A DNA stretch of 64,000 nt from Glandiceps talaboti (Eukaryota; Hemichordata; Enteropneusta; Spengelidae): NCBI RefSeq assembly GCF_964340395.1, contig NC_135555.1:25199725-25263724 (forward strand), read 5' to 3'. The notes beneath the pieces are model-generated. The model made no database searches, was not told the DNA's origin, and was given only the letters and a program-made list of their open reading frames with translations. Of this stretch, positions 35,598 to 51,100 are shown piece by piece. The first letter of the stretch is position 1, and each line of letters begins with the position of its first letter. Position numbers and translations under genes: made by a program.

Positions 35598-35915
35598 GTA
35601 AATCCAACGTTGGCCCTATATGTGTCTCTTCGAAGTGTTGTGTCCATCAACTGCTGAGAACGAGTGTTTTGGGTCCTTTTATACCCACTTCTAGGATACT
35701 AACGTACGTCAACACCGAGATATCGTTTTGCGTGCGGTGTTTATCAAGTTTGCATTACATGTAACATGCTCTGAAATTGACAGGCCCGGGCTCTTTGTAA
35801 ATGCGGATTACGACACCCGGAAGGAGTACGCCTACTCGTGAGGGCGGAAACGTTTTAGATGCTAAGAGAATGCCACGAATGGATATGGGGGCCCGCTATT
35901 GAGTACACAGGAAGG
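35598..35915. other. Non-coding or unknown stretch
   Basis: The open frame from exon 2 continues to 35764 but has no recognisable features after the possible donor at 35597. Confidence 0.4.
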
Positions 35916-36028
35916 TAGTCCTGCTTGTAGAAGAAGTGTAAAGTTGGGACTCGATTCTATCATTGTGCCTTCGTGTTCAGGTACTGTCAGAATCGAGCCC
36001 CACACTCCGTCTACAAGCAGAACTTATA
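35916..36028. mobile_element. Short foldback (MITE-like) sequence
   Basis: TCCTGCTTGTAGA...AGTGTAAAGTTGGGACTCGATTCT on the left is the imperfect complement of AGAATCGAGCCCCACACTCCGTCTACAAGCAGA on the right, with a loop of about 30 bases. A similar phrase (CCGTCTGCAAGCAGGACTAT) recurs near 54183. Confidence 0.6.
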
Positions 36029-36054
36029 CATAGTACAACCTACGGCAAGACGTT

Positions 36055-36118
36055 ATAAGTGTAGTGTAGTGTAGTGTAGTGTAGTGTAGTGTAGTGTAGT
36101 GTAGTGTAATGTAGTGTA
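36055..36118. repeat. (GTGTA)n pentanucleotide repeat
   Basis: About 12 copies of AGTGT/GTGTA with one G-to-A change, followed by a CCCATC-rich stretch up to about 36175. Confidence 0.93.
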
Positions 36119-36394
36119 TGTCCTTGTCAAAGGACCCACCTCCATCCCCATCCCAACCCCCATCTCCATCCCCATACCGACGGAAGAGATGGAAGCTACA
36201 ATGAAGATAAATTCACCTGTCCAATCCTTTAGAGACAGTTCTACCGTTGCGTTTGGAGTGCAAAATAAGAAACATCCTCACAAGTCGATATTAAAAATGC
36301 ACAAAAGTCATTGATAATGCACTCTCTTCAATGAATGGCCGTAAGTCACTGACGTTTTCACAAATGGTTGACTGTGCCTGAGACCGGACATACA

Positions 36395-39750
<3,356 letters not shown>

Positions 39751-39753
39751 TTA

Positions 39754-40762
39754 TAGAATGATGACAATAGAATAGAATGATGACAATAGAATAGAATGAT
39801 GACAGTACAATAGAATGATGACAGTACAATAGAATGATGACAATAGAATAGAATGATGACAATAGAATAGAATGATGACAGTACAATAGAATTACAATAG
39901 AATAGAATGATGACAATAGAATAGAATGATGACAGTACAATAGAATGATGACAGTACAATAGAATGATGACAATAGAATAGAATGATGACGGTACAATAG
40001 AATGATGACAATAGAATAGAATGATGACAATAGAATAGAATGATGACAGTACAATAGAATGATGTCAATAGAATAGAATGATGACAGTACAATAGAATGA
40101 TGACAATAGAATAGAATGATAACAATAGAATAGAATGATGACAATAGAATAGAATGATGACAGTACAATAGAATGACAATATAATAGAATGATGACAATA
40201 TAATAGAATGATGACAGTACAATAGAATGATGACAGTACAATAGAATGATGACAATAGAATAGAATGATGACGGTACAATAGAATGATGACAATAGAATA
40301 GAATAATGACAATAGAATAGAATGATGACAGTACAATAGAATGATGTCAATAGAATAGAATGATGACAGTACAATAGAATGATGACAATAGAATAGAATG
40401 ATGACAATAGAATAGAATGATGACAATAGAATAGAATGATGACAGTACAATAGAATGATGACAATAGAATAGAATGATGACAATAGAATAGAATGATGAC
40501 AATAGAATAGAATGATGACAGTACAATAGAATGATGACAGTACAATAGAATGATGACAATAGAATAGAATGATGACAATAGAATAGAATGATGACAATAC
40601 AATAGAATGATGACAATAGAATAGAATGATGACAATAGAATAGAATGATGACAATACAATAGAATGATGACAATAAAATAGAATGATGACAATAGAATAG
40701 AATAATGACAATAGAATAGAATGATGACAGTACAATAGAATGATCACAATACAATCGAATGA
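39754..40762. repeat. 19-bp minisatellite, ~53 copies
   Basis: The unit is GAATGATGACAATAGAATA, with a common GACAGTACAATA variant. The period of 19 is not a multiple of 3 and the complement lacks stops, so all three minus-strand frames stay open for hundreds of codons. These are not genes. Occasional 14-15-base copies occur, for example near 39891. Confidence 0.97.
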
Positions 40763-41950
40763 TCACAATGCAGCAATTCTTGTATATACGTGTTGAATAC
40801 CAGTACATCAAAACTACTTTTGGTTTTATAAGGACTTTGCTTGGTGACAACTTTAATACTAGCAGTGTATATACAGTGATCCACGTTTATACGTACGTTT
40901 ATGTACTGTATATGTAAACACAATGTTCCTTGCTGATATATTTTTCTGTTTTTGGTAGCCAGGGATGGGTTGCTGGAAATAATTCCCTATTGCGGAGAGT
41001 GCAACTCCTCGCCTTGACAGTGTATGGGAATGTATTTCTTTATTAAAATCTGGTAAGACAGTATATATAATCTTATGGTTAAAGGCTAAGACGTTGAAAG
41101 GCACTGTGTTTCAATTCAAGTTACTATTTTGTCGATGTCCATAAATAATTAGGTTAAAGTGAGATGGTTTGAAAATCTTCATTTCATCGTTGTAACACTT
41201 GTCTAGTATGCTATCATATATGTTTATACAAGACTAACAAAGTTGTCTCTGTTTTCACGTTACCAAGTACATGGCATTGTAGAAGAAATACGACTTGGAA
41301 CCCGCTTATGCCGTTTATGGCCGAGTGTCTCGTTTACTGTTCACTCCGTGACCTTTGCGGTCATAGTGCAATGGTTGTAAAAAAAGGAGGGAGTAATAAA
41401 AAATAAATTATTTGCGTATCTGTACATAACATGTTCTAGCAAATAAAAAAAAGTGAGCTACGCACTATAGTTATCCAGGGATGGGACGAAAAGTCTCGAT
41501 AAAATCTTTCCCCGAAAACGTCAAAATGCTGACATACTTATCCACTGAATTCGATATGTCGTCGTACGTCATATTTCTCCGTGTCATGGAATTTAAATTA
41601 AAAAAGCATGACACAGTTGTCAAGGTCACGTGTATGGATAACTAAAACGCGTCAACTTTTTGAGAAGTCGTCATCAGCCGAGTCATATAAGGTTGAGGTC
41701 AGAATTTATGGCGGGGGGAGGGGGTTCGAGGGGTAGGGGACATGAAAATACTGATGGTCTGAAAGGGGGGGCACGAAATATTTTGCTCATGATTTGAACC
41801 AAATTAAACCTCAGGAACGGTCGTTTAACGAATGTATTTGAACATTTCGCTGCAACAATTCTAAAGCCTATCAAGTATTCAGGGATGAGGTGGGTGACTG
41901 CCATGCGAACGTGTTTGTGTATGCCTTAATCTCTCTTTCCACTCCCTCCC
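40763..41950. other. Non-coding stretch
   Basis: No gene is seen. G-rich pieces lie at 41712-41740 and 41765-41772. Confidence 0.5.
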
Positions 41951-42245
<295 letters not shown>

Positions 42246-42334
42246 TGCCAAAACATCTTTTTAAGACTTTAAGCCCATACAGTGATAATGTATTGAGAGT
42301 AAAATTGTGATTTGTCAACTATTTTGATGTCAAA

Positions 42335-44083
42335 GACCGTTAGACTTGCTATACTGTATATAAATGACCGTTAGACTTGCCATACTGTATATAAATGACC
42401 GTTAGACTTGCCATACTGTATATAAATGACCGTTAGACTTGCCATACTGTATATAAATGACCGTTAGACTTGCTATACTGTATATAAATGACCGTTATAC
42501 TTGCCATACTGTATATAAATGACGTTAGACTTGCCATACTGTATATAAATGACCGTTAGACTAGCCATACTGTATATAAATGACCGTTAGACTTGCCATA
42601 CTGTATATAAATGACCGTTAGACTTGCCATACTGTATATAAATGACCGTTAGACTTGCCATACTGTATATAAATGACCGTTAGACTTGCCATACTGTATA
42701 TAAATGACCGTTAGACTTGCCATACTGTATATAAATGACCGTTAGACTTGCCATACTGTATATAAATGACCGTTAGACTTGCCATACTGTATATAAATGA
42801 CCGTTAGACTTGCCATACTGTATATAAATGACCGTTAGACTTGCCATACTGTACATACATGACCGTTAGACTTGCCAAACTGTATATAAATGACCGTTAG
42901 ACTTGCCATACTGTATATACATGACCGTTAGACTTGCCAAACTGTATATAAATGACCGTTAGACTTGCCATACTGTATATACATGACCGTTAGACTTGTT
43001 ATACTGTATATAAATGACCGTTAGACTTGCCATACTGTATATAAATGACCGTTAGACTTGCCATACTGTATATAAATGACCGTTAGACTTGCTATACTGT
43101 ATATTAATGACCGTTAGACTTGCCATACTGTATATAAATGACCGTTAGACTTGTCATACTGTATATAAATGACCGTTAGACTTGCCATACTGTATATAAA
43201 TGACCGTTAGACTTGCCATACTGTATATAAATGACCGTTAGACTTGCCATACTGTACATACATGACCGTTAGACTTGCCAAACTGTATATAAATGACCGT
43301 TAGACTTGCCATACTGTATATAAATGACCGTTAGACTTGCCATACTGTATATACATGACCGTTAGACTTGCCATACTGTATATAAATGACCGTTAGACTT
43401 GCCATACTGTATATACATGACCGTTAGACTTGCCAAACTGTATATACATGACCGTTAGACTTGCCATACTGTATATACATGACCGTTAGACTTGCCAAAC
43501 TGTATATAAATGACCGTTAGACTTGCCATACTGTATATACATGACCGTTAGACTTGTTATACTGTATATAAATGACCGTTAGACTTGCCATACTGTATAT
43601 AAATGACCGTTAGACTTGCCATACTGTATATAAATGACCGTTAGACTTGCTATACTGTATATTAATGACCGTTAGACTTGCCATACTGTATATAAATGAC
43701 CGTTAGACTTGTCATACTGTATATAAATGACCGTTAGACTTGCCATACTGTATATAAATGACCGTTAGACTTGCCATACTGTATATAAATGACCGTTAGA
43801 CTTGCCATACTGTACATACATGACCGTTAGACTTGCCAAACTGTATATAAATGACCGTTAGACTTGCCATACTGTATATAAATGACCGTTAGACTTGCCA
43901 TACTGTATATACATGACCGTTAGACTTGCCATACTGTATATAAATGACCGTTAGACTTGCCATACTGTATATACATGACCGTTAGACTTGCCAAACTGTA
44001 TATACATGACCGTTAGACTTGCCATACTGTATATACATGACCGTTAGACTTGTTATACTGTATATAAATGACCGTTAGACTTG
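42335..44083. repeat. 31-bp minisatellite, ~56 copies, with 558-bp higher-order repeat
   Basis: The unit is GACCGTTAGACTTGCCATAC plus TGTATATAAAT. Most units contain TATATAAAT. Diagnostic variants (GTACATACATG at 43251 and 43809, GTATATTAATG at 43091 and 43649) recur exactly 558 bases apart, that is 18 units. Confidence 0.97.
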
Positions 44084-44282
44084 ACACATAAAATAGATTA
44101 TTCGTCGACGTCAAGCTCCCATTTGCATCAGCGAGAAAAAATATACGTAGACACAATCCTGGGCTTGGCTGGTTCTCTCCGCCCTCATTGCCTATATCTT
44201 CACACGGTGGGTGATATGGCGGTAAGACATATCGTATATTACAGGCTGGTGTTAGCCATGTCTTCCGTAACGACGACAACAT

Positions 44283-44950
44283 GGGTAGTAAAGTAGAGAT
44301 GTCACATGCCTGTACCGACTGTTGGTGGTGGTGGGTAGTAATAGAGATGTTACATGCCTGTACCGACCGTTGGTGGGTAGTAATAGAGATGTCACATGCC
44401 TGTACCGACTGTTGGTGGTGGTGGGTAGTAATAGAGATGTTACATGACTGTACCGACCGTTGGTGGTGGTGGTGGCCATGGGTAGTAATAGAGATGTCAC
44501 ATGCCTGTACCGACCGTTGGTGGTGGTGGGTAGTGATAGAGATGTCACATGCCTGTACCGACTGTTGGTGGTGATGGGTAGTAATTAAGATGTCACATGC
44601 CTGTACCGACTATTGGTGGTGGATAAGTAATAGAGATGTCACATGCCTGTACCGACTGTTGGTGGTGGGTAGTAATTGAGATGTCACATGCCTGTAGTAC
44701 CGACTGTTGGTGGTGGTGGTGGTGGTGGTGGTGGTGGTGGTGGTGGTGGTGGTGGTGGGTAGTAATTGAGATGTCACATGCCTGTACCGACCGTTGGTGG
44801 TGGTGGTGGTGGTGGTGGTGGTGGTGGTGGTGGTGGTGGGTAGTAATTGAGATGTCACATGCCTGTACCGACTGTTGGCATGGTGGTGGGTAGTAATAGA
44901 GATGTCACATGCCTGTACCGACCGTTGGTGGGTAGTAATAGAGATGTCGC
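44283..44950. repeat. Minisatellite with nested (GGT)n expansions
   Basis: The unit has AGTAATAGAGATGTCACATG, CCTGTACCGACTGTT and then GGT repeats. The GGT part varies from two copies to about 16 (44710-44757 and 44795-44837), so a trinucleotide expands within each larger unit. Confidence 0.96.
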
Positions 44951-45318
44951 AGTGGACGAACTATTATATCTACAAATGATAGGTTAACGACCTTAAGGTT
45001 TGATGAGACATTTGATGTGGACCTTGCTGTGTTGTAGTAGACCTTGTGGAAATCATGATATCATGCATGCTGATATATTGTGACGACATCTACGACCTTT
45101 AACCTTCAATACAAATTCAATATGTAATTGAGTCGTCGTACCACGTGGTAATACAATATGTGTGTATCACGGATACCTTACAAATAACACACATATAGAG
45201 TAGTAGTTGTTTCATTTATTATAGTGACATGTGGATATACATTTGTAATTTGAGAGAAAGTAAATACATCAGTCAGCTCATCGGGCTTGTTTGTATACAT
45301 TTCTAACGGTATTCTGTC
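44951..45318. other. Non-coding stretch
   Basis: Nothing recognisable is seen. Confidence 0.5.
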
Positions 45319-45447
45319 TATGGCTATGGTCACAAGTACTTGAATCAATCTGTATGATTTTTTTTAAATGTATGGTAAATAAGTCTTATTTACCATTTTT
45401 AAAAAAATCATACAGATTGATTCGAGTACCTGTGGCTATGGTACCAT
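45319..45447. mobile_element. Near-palindromic MITE
   Basis: Left GAATCAATCTGTATGATT plus a T run and GGTAAATAAG is mirrored by the right arm almost to the centre near 45382. Outer ends (GGTCACAAGTACT / complement AGCCACAGGTACT) also match. A related copy is split at 57908-58752. Confidence 0.85.
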
Positions 45448-45481
45448 TGGTCACATTACCCACACAATATACAACTAAATC

Positions 45482-45750
45482 CTGTATCTACATCACAGGC
45501 ACTTGTAGATCACCGAGAAATATATCAGAATATCTATATCAGAATACAATAAAATGTCGATAAAATTGATAATATTGACGTGTTTTAGCCAATTGTATAT
45601 GAAAGGGGTAAAATAACACTTGTTTCTGTGATCGCGCAAGTCCACTCACCGCGAGATATAGTCTATATATTATCAACATTTTATTGTATTTTGTTTAGAA
45701 ACATTCTGATACATATCTCGTGAAACAAGTGTCTGTGATCTACATACACA
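45482..45750. mobile_element. Inverted-repeat element (MITE-like)
   Basis: The left arm (ATCACAGGCACTTGTAGATC..ATCAGAATACAATAAAATGT) corresponds to the complement of the right arm (..ACAATAAAATGTTGATAATA and ATCACAGACACTTGTTTCAC). Internal copies of AATACAATAAAATGT make a foldback. It is non-coding. Confidence 0.65.
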
Positions 45751-46300
45751 TTTACATATTTACTTATAATTCATTGAAAGACTACCGGACATTTCCATGA
45801 TATCAAATTAAAGGAGAAAATAAAACCTTCACTATTGATCTGGCAGAATTTTTCGTAAAAATATTCAAAACCGTCTAGATAACATATGGACGTGTATATA
45901 GTGTCATCATCATAATCCCGACCAATGCATCAGAGGGTGGATCGGTAGGCATGAACTTTGAACCTGCAACATACATAGATACAGCCATTCTACAACCTTT
46001 GAGTTGTAGGGACACACGAGTACAGTGTTGTGGATAGTATCTTTTAAGTCTGCGTTATTTCTACAGTAAAAGTAAAACCACTACCTTGACATCTGGAAAA
46101 ATTACTTCAACGACGACATCAAAGGTGATAAGGTTAAAAAGATATGCTGGTTGCTTCCGTTTGAAGTAGGTGGAACCACCTGTTGACTTCAATACGGAGA
46201 CATATGTGGTACTGGTACTACGTAACTACCGTCATCTTGTATTGACTTGAACATTTGTTTTGGCACTACCCTAGTTCTATTTTTATTTTTCAAAACCAAA
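45751..46300. other. Possible upstream region of the 46.3-kb exon
   Basis: No repeat or coding sequence is recognised. A good acceptor-like tract (TTCTATTTTTATTTTTCAAA..TTTAG) ends at 46303. Confidence 0.4.
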
Positions 46301-46328
46301 TTTAGAACAACATATTGATTTTACGAAA

Positions 46329-46513
46329 ATGGATGTCAACCCAAATTCTATCAATTCACAATATCGAGGATTTGGAAGTGATGATGGCAGTCGAAGCCTG
46401 TCTATTCTTGACAGAGTTACGTCGAATGGACTCAATGTTGAAGTCACACATCACGGAACAGGGTATCGGAGTCGACGACCTCGTGGACTATTACAACCGT
46501 ACCTATTAAACAG
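46329..46513 (+). CDS. Candidate 5' coding exon of an unknown gene
   Basis: ATG in strong context (CGAAAATGG) opens a 61-codon frame, MDVNPNSINSQYRGFGSDDG to LLQPYLLN, and ends at a good donor (AAACAG/GTATTA) in phase 2. A strong acceptor 25 bases upstream (46303) would make this exon 2, with the ATG near its start. The product segment is hydrophilic and has a basic RSRRPRG patch. A second frame is open over the same span, so frame choice rests on the ATG context and the donor. No family is recognised, and no matching downstream exon was found before the Penelope-like element. Confidence 0.35.
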
Positions 46514-46589
46514 GTATTAAAATTTTATATTATTATATTATTATATCAGTACTCGGGTAATGGGATCAGGAAGTCTTATCGTCATATGA

Positions 46590-46599
46590 TTTTGGGCTC

Positions 46600-46630
<31 letters not shown>

Positions 46631-46634
46631 ATAA
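46590..46634. repeat. (TA)n tract
   Basis: Short TA repeats with one interruption, left of the palindrome. Confidence 0.85.
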
Positions 46635-46734
46635 TTGACTGGATGTAGATAAAACCACATAAAAGTGCTCAATACGGGTAGTAGAGCGAATTATATACAG
46701 GTTTTGAAAATTTGAACCAAATTATATGCTATAG

Positions 46735-46783
46735 ACCCTACAGAACTGTTTCGTGAGGTGCGTATTCCTCACTCATCAGGGGT
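46735..46783 (-). ncRNA. Hammerhead ribozyme (type I, short stem III), minus-strand copy
   Basis: This is the mirror of the plus-strand copy. Read on the minus strand it has ACCC, CTGATGA, stem II GTGAGG/CCTCAC, GAAA, stem III ACAG/CTGT with a TT loop, TA and GGGT. Cleavage is expected after the A that follows CTGT. It is in the same orientation as the Penelope-like ORF. Confidence 0.85.
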
Positions 46784-46831
46784 AGGATGGAATATAGTAT
46801 CTAAGGAAACGCAGATACTATATTCCATTCT

Positions 46832-46880
46832 ACCCCTGATGAGTGAGGAATACGCACCTCACGAAACAGTTCTGTAGGGT
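46832..46880 (+). ncRNA. Hammerhead ribozyme (type I, short stem III), plus-strand copy
   Basis: The core is complete. CTGATGA is at 46836-46842, stem II GTGAGG/CCTCAC at 43-48 and 57-62 (loop AATACGCA), GAAA at 46863-46866, and a 4-bp stem III ACAG/CTGT with a TT loop. Cleavage is expected after A at 46876 (GUA), and stem I is ACCC (46832-46835) with GGGT (46877-46880). All invariant core positions are present. Such minimal type I hammerheads with a short stem III are known from Penelope-like retroelements. Confidence 0.88.
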
Positions 46881-46918
46881 CTATAGCATATAATTTGGTT
46901 CAAATTTTCAAAACCTGT

Positions 46919-47060
<142 letters not shown>

Positions 47061-47328
47061 TTGGTAGTACTGGAACTCTTTCTTGGGTGTAACTCGGAGT
47101 TTCACGCATATTGCGATCATCAGACACTCTGAGGCCTACTCTCTGGGTGTGCTGTATATATAGAGTGTAGACAATAGAAATACCATCACTATTGTCTGTG
47201 TCGGTGGGTAGGTGTTGTATGTGTGGAGGTGTTGGTTGTTATTGTGTGGGTTATTGGGTGCGGACAAGTAAGTGTTGGCGGGTTGTTACATGTTGGGCTT
47301 TGATGTTCCGTTAGTTAACGGGTTTAGT

Positions 47329-47925
47329 TTAGGTGATAGATGCTCTATTGAAGTTGGACAAATAAAACTTATTCTCGTGTCGGCATTTGGATATCAACTC
47401 AGTTCTTTTGTTTAATGTGGAGCTTTTGTCTGCTTTAATAATAGTTAGTTTTTCGGTTAAACACAGGTTGCATCGTTTTGTTTTATTGGTGTATGCTTGG
47501 GCTTTCTTGCTGATGGACCAGGATACGGAAAAAGGCTCATTGTTTCTTTTCAGTTTCCAAATGTGTTTTGATAGTTCTGTGCTGTTTTCGTGTTTTTCAT
47601 GTTTGAATGACTGTTTGTGGTTGGCGTATCTCTGTTTGAAGTTGTTCTCTGTTAGACCGATATATACTTTTGTTTGTTTTCCGTGGACGGTGGCTTGGTA
47701 TACGATGTTTTCCGTTTGGCATTCGCCGTTCAGAGGGCAGGTGTCTTTCTGTCTGCAATTACAGGGTTTTTGAGTGGGTTTAGTTTCGCTGTTGGAGATG
47801 GTGGCGTTATGCGCTTTGATTATGGTAGCCATGTTTGGCATGCAGCTATAACTGACTTTGACATTGTTTCTGTTGAATATTTTGTGTAACTTAAAGTCTG
47901 CTGGGAAATGTTTTGTGATTAGTGT
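47329..47925 (-). CDS. Penelope-like RT C-terminus plus GIY-YIG endonuclease (partial)
   Basis: The frame is open from 47925 (after an in-frame TAA) to the stop at 47329. It starts with an RT-tail segment (HFPADFKLHKIFNRNNVKVS) and first Met at 47841. From that Met, a Cys cluster CNC (27-29), C35 and C41 is followed by the GIY-YIG nuclease: IVY (46-48) and YIG (60-62), then R71, H75 and the catalytic Glu in STELSKHIW (E89). KRCNLCLTEKL and NKRTELISKCRHENKF close the domain as in Penelope, Poseidon and Neptune-type elements. The endonuclease looks intact, but the RT is absent, so the copy cannot be autonomous. The plus-strand frame over the same region is a shadow. Confidence 0.9.
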   Translation of the reverse strand, partial: TLITKHFPADFKLHKIFNRNNVKVSYSCMPNMATIIKAHNATISNSETKPTQKPCNCRQKDTCPLNGECQTENIVYQATVHGKQTKVYIGLTENNFKQRYANHKQSFKHEKHENSTELSKHIWKLKRNNEPFSVSWSISKKAQAYTNKTKRCNLCLTEKLTIIKADKSSTLNKRTELISKCRHENKFYLSNFNRASIT

Positions 47926-47930
47926 TTATG

Positions 47931-47975
47931 GCCATGACGTTTCGCTCAGACTTTGTAGAGCTACTTCAGTAGGCA
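47931..47975 (-). ncRNA. Degenerate hammerhead-like motif
   Basis: On the minus strand CTGAAGTA replaces CTGATGA. It is followed by a GCTC/GAGC stem II around TACAAAGTCT, then GAAACGTC. The stem II and GAAAC parts are preserved and the first core box is altered, so it is unlikely to cleave. It sits just upstream of the open frame, where Penelope-like elements carry a second ribozyme copy. Confidence 0.5.
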
Positions 47976-47996
47976 TGTTGAAATGAGACTGCTTAT

Positions 47997-48158
<162 letters not shown>

Positions 48159-51100
48159 ATCCCGGAGTTTAACTGAGTAGAAAGTTTGGCTTGAACTTTG
48201 AACTTAGTCAACACTATCCGAGCCGGGTTCAATTAGACTTACTTAAAATGACTCACACACAAACTATTTGGTAGATATCAATTCTCTTTTCGTACTTTAA
48301 TTTCTCTATACAAACATTTGACAACTACTAATAAGGAGTTCCAAATTGACTGAATTGAGATAAAACAAAGCCAGCATATAGTTGAACTCAGTTCACGTTA
48401 CGTAGGGTCTATGGTTACTTAGCTATATCAAACGACAGTTCAGTAGATGATTCCAAACACAAGGTCGCATTGATGGATGAGGCGATGACAGGTTTGTCCA
48501 CTGGTTTTTACAGATGTCGCTCGTCATCGTCAGTCTCAGTCCGCTGGTATCCTTAGATCCTTGTAACGCTAACCGTCTCAATATTCTCTCCATACATTTG
48601 GTGGGCATGTCTTTGGGGGTATTTAGTTTAAGAATTGTTCATGACACGATGAACCCATCAGTGATATGCAAATTAGGACTAAAATCTGTATTTTTGGTCA
48701 AAAATCTGTAATTCAAATCTACTGAGCAGATTGGGATGAAATTTAATGGGGATGTCTGTAGGGCTGTGTACATGAAAATGTAGTCACAATATAATCGTCC
48801 CATCAGCAATATGTAAATTTGGTCAAAAACTTATATCTTGAAAACACAAATGGTGAATGGGGCTGAAACTTGGTAAGGATGATTCTGGAGGTGTTATCTA
48901 CAGTTTTTGTTCAAAACATTTTAACTCAACTGACCCTAGCAACTATGGTCACGCCCTTAGCAACAGTGAAGTGACAATGCATATTACAAGGATACCAACA
49001 GAGACAGGTAGGTAAGTGAATAAAGAATTAAAAAAATGTATGTTAATATGCCTAGCAACAAGACCATACCCATAGCAACATCCAAATGATGGTTTATATT
49101 GCAAAGATGAAAACTGGGAAGGGAAGGCAAGTGAATAAAGATTCCGAAAATGTATGCAATACGCCGAGCAACAAGCCCACACCCATAGCAACATCCAAGT
49201 ACAGTTGTGCTACAACCCCATTGGCGCTATTTTTTTCTTTAATTCAAAAAAATGTCTTATCACTACAATATGTGCCCTGTTCTTGAAAATGGGTTACTTT
49301 AAAGCAATCTATAGTATCTACTTTGTGTGCTACATTAGGTATGAGAAAGGGTACCTTTTTTATACGTGTTATGATAACAGTTAGGGTTTGGAGGTGTTGT
49401 AGGAGCCATACCACATTTCATACACAGTTGCCCAACCCCTGGGGTCCCAGTTTATACCCAGTTATAGATTCCGCGTACTGCAGTAGACCGGACTCTGCCC
49501 TTCGTTCTTGCAAGCATACTATTTGCGATGACTTTGTGTATATTTCTTGCGTAATTTATCGTAAATATTTAGGCATCTTTGGGTTTGTTCGTTCATTCAT
49601 TCATTCATTCAATTACTTACTCAATGACATTGATCATATCACAGCTTTGTCCTATAGTCCTACTTGCAGATGGAGTATGTGACACGATTCTGACAATGTC
49701 CCAAATCACCAGAGAAGGCAGAGCTCTGGGACAATTAATTAATGTCAAAATCAAGTCCCGACTTTAATATATACTCCGTCTGTGCTTGACTTGGTCATCA
49801 TTTTAGATGTCACTGCAGCAATTTTGTTCATTCATCCATCCATCCATCCATCCATCTATCCCTGACCCATCACCCTCCCTCCCTCCCTTCATCCATCCAT
49901 TGTCTAATCTGTATCTACTGCCAGTATCCTATTATCTGCATGATCTGTTCAACTGTTTTGGGTAAACACACTCTGCTTCAACAAAGTGGTATAAATACCA
50001 GACCGAATAAATTTAATAAGTAGTCATTGAACTGTACCTGTACAGTGATGTTTGTCATGGTCGGTAGAAAACGCAGGTAAAGACCAGGTGCAGGTCAGGT
50101 CAGGTCAGGTATCAACTGAATTTTATTTATATATTCACATTTAGATCCAAAGATGGGAGTCCGTCATTATATTTGTTGTAGATTTTTGATTAGTTGTTGT
50201 CAGATTGTTTTTTTCTTGGCAATGAACCATCAGTGATTTTTTTTTTCAAAATTGCCCTACAATTACTGGGTAGTGTCTTCTGTTCTAGGAATCACACTTT
50301 TCACATTCGATTTCATATTTGTTCTTGTACGTACTCTGTGCGTTCAAGAGCAAAACATGTTTTGTCAATGCTTGGCCAGAGCGTCCTGGACAACTATATG
50401 TACAGGCACTTTTAAAATGTTGCATGTGAAAAACAAAACCAAAAAAAGAAAAGATGGCAGACACTCATATGGGAAAGCAGTCACATTTTATGTGTAGGGG
50501 GGGGGATAGGGTTCCGTTAATGTTGTTTGCTTATTTAATATCCACATGTAGGTAGCAGTATATCAATGTGCCTGATAAAAAGTGCAGAATAATATATGTA
50601 GATAGTGTTTTAAAATGATAATCATGAAAGCTATCACGCTACAGCCTCAAATCAGTCAGTATAAAACACAGGTACAGGCCAGGTACAGACCAGGCCAGGT
50701 ATTGACTGAATATTTTTTTGGGGTTCATCACATAAAGTAATTAGGGTTGTTTCGAAACTCTTGCTTTGGTATTTCTCATCAGTTGTAAGGGATGTCTGCT
50801 AAATTGTGTGCTTTCATTTGGTAGTGGAGGCATCATAGAGTGATTGGATATAATATTGATCAAGTGTAGATTGTGTTCTCATTTTTTTATTCTGTATCAA
50901 TTGTGGTAGCTAGGCTAATGTCTATACCGTCTATATCATGGTGTATCACCACTAAATGGTATGGCCAGGTTCAGTCATTTTTACCAGTGATTCGCTATAT
51001 GAATAACTGAAGTTCTGTTTTAGTGGTGTATATAATGTTTGATCATTAATATCAGAGAAAATGTCAGACAAATAATTGTAAAACTCCCTTCTTCCGCTCA

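Noticed and set aside
47387-47889. Plus-strand frames of 128 and 71 codons
   Set aside because: They are antisense shadows of the GIY-YIG endonuclease of the Penelope-like element.
49323-49682. 119-codon frame
   Set aside because: It overlaps a frame in another register, shows no signature, and includes a translated ATTC microsatellite.
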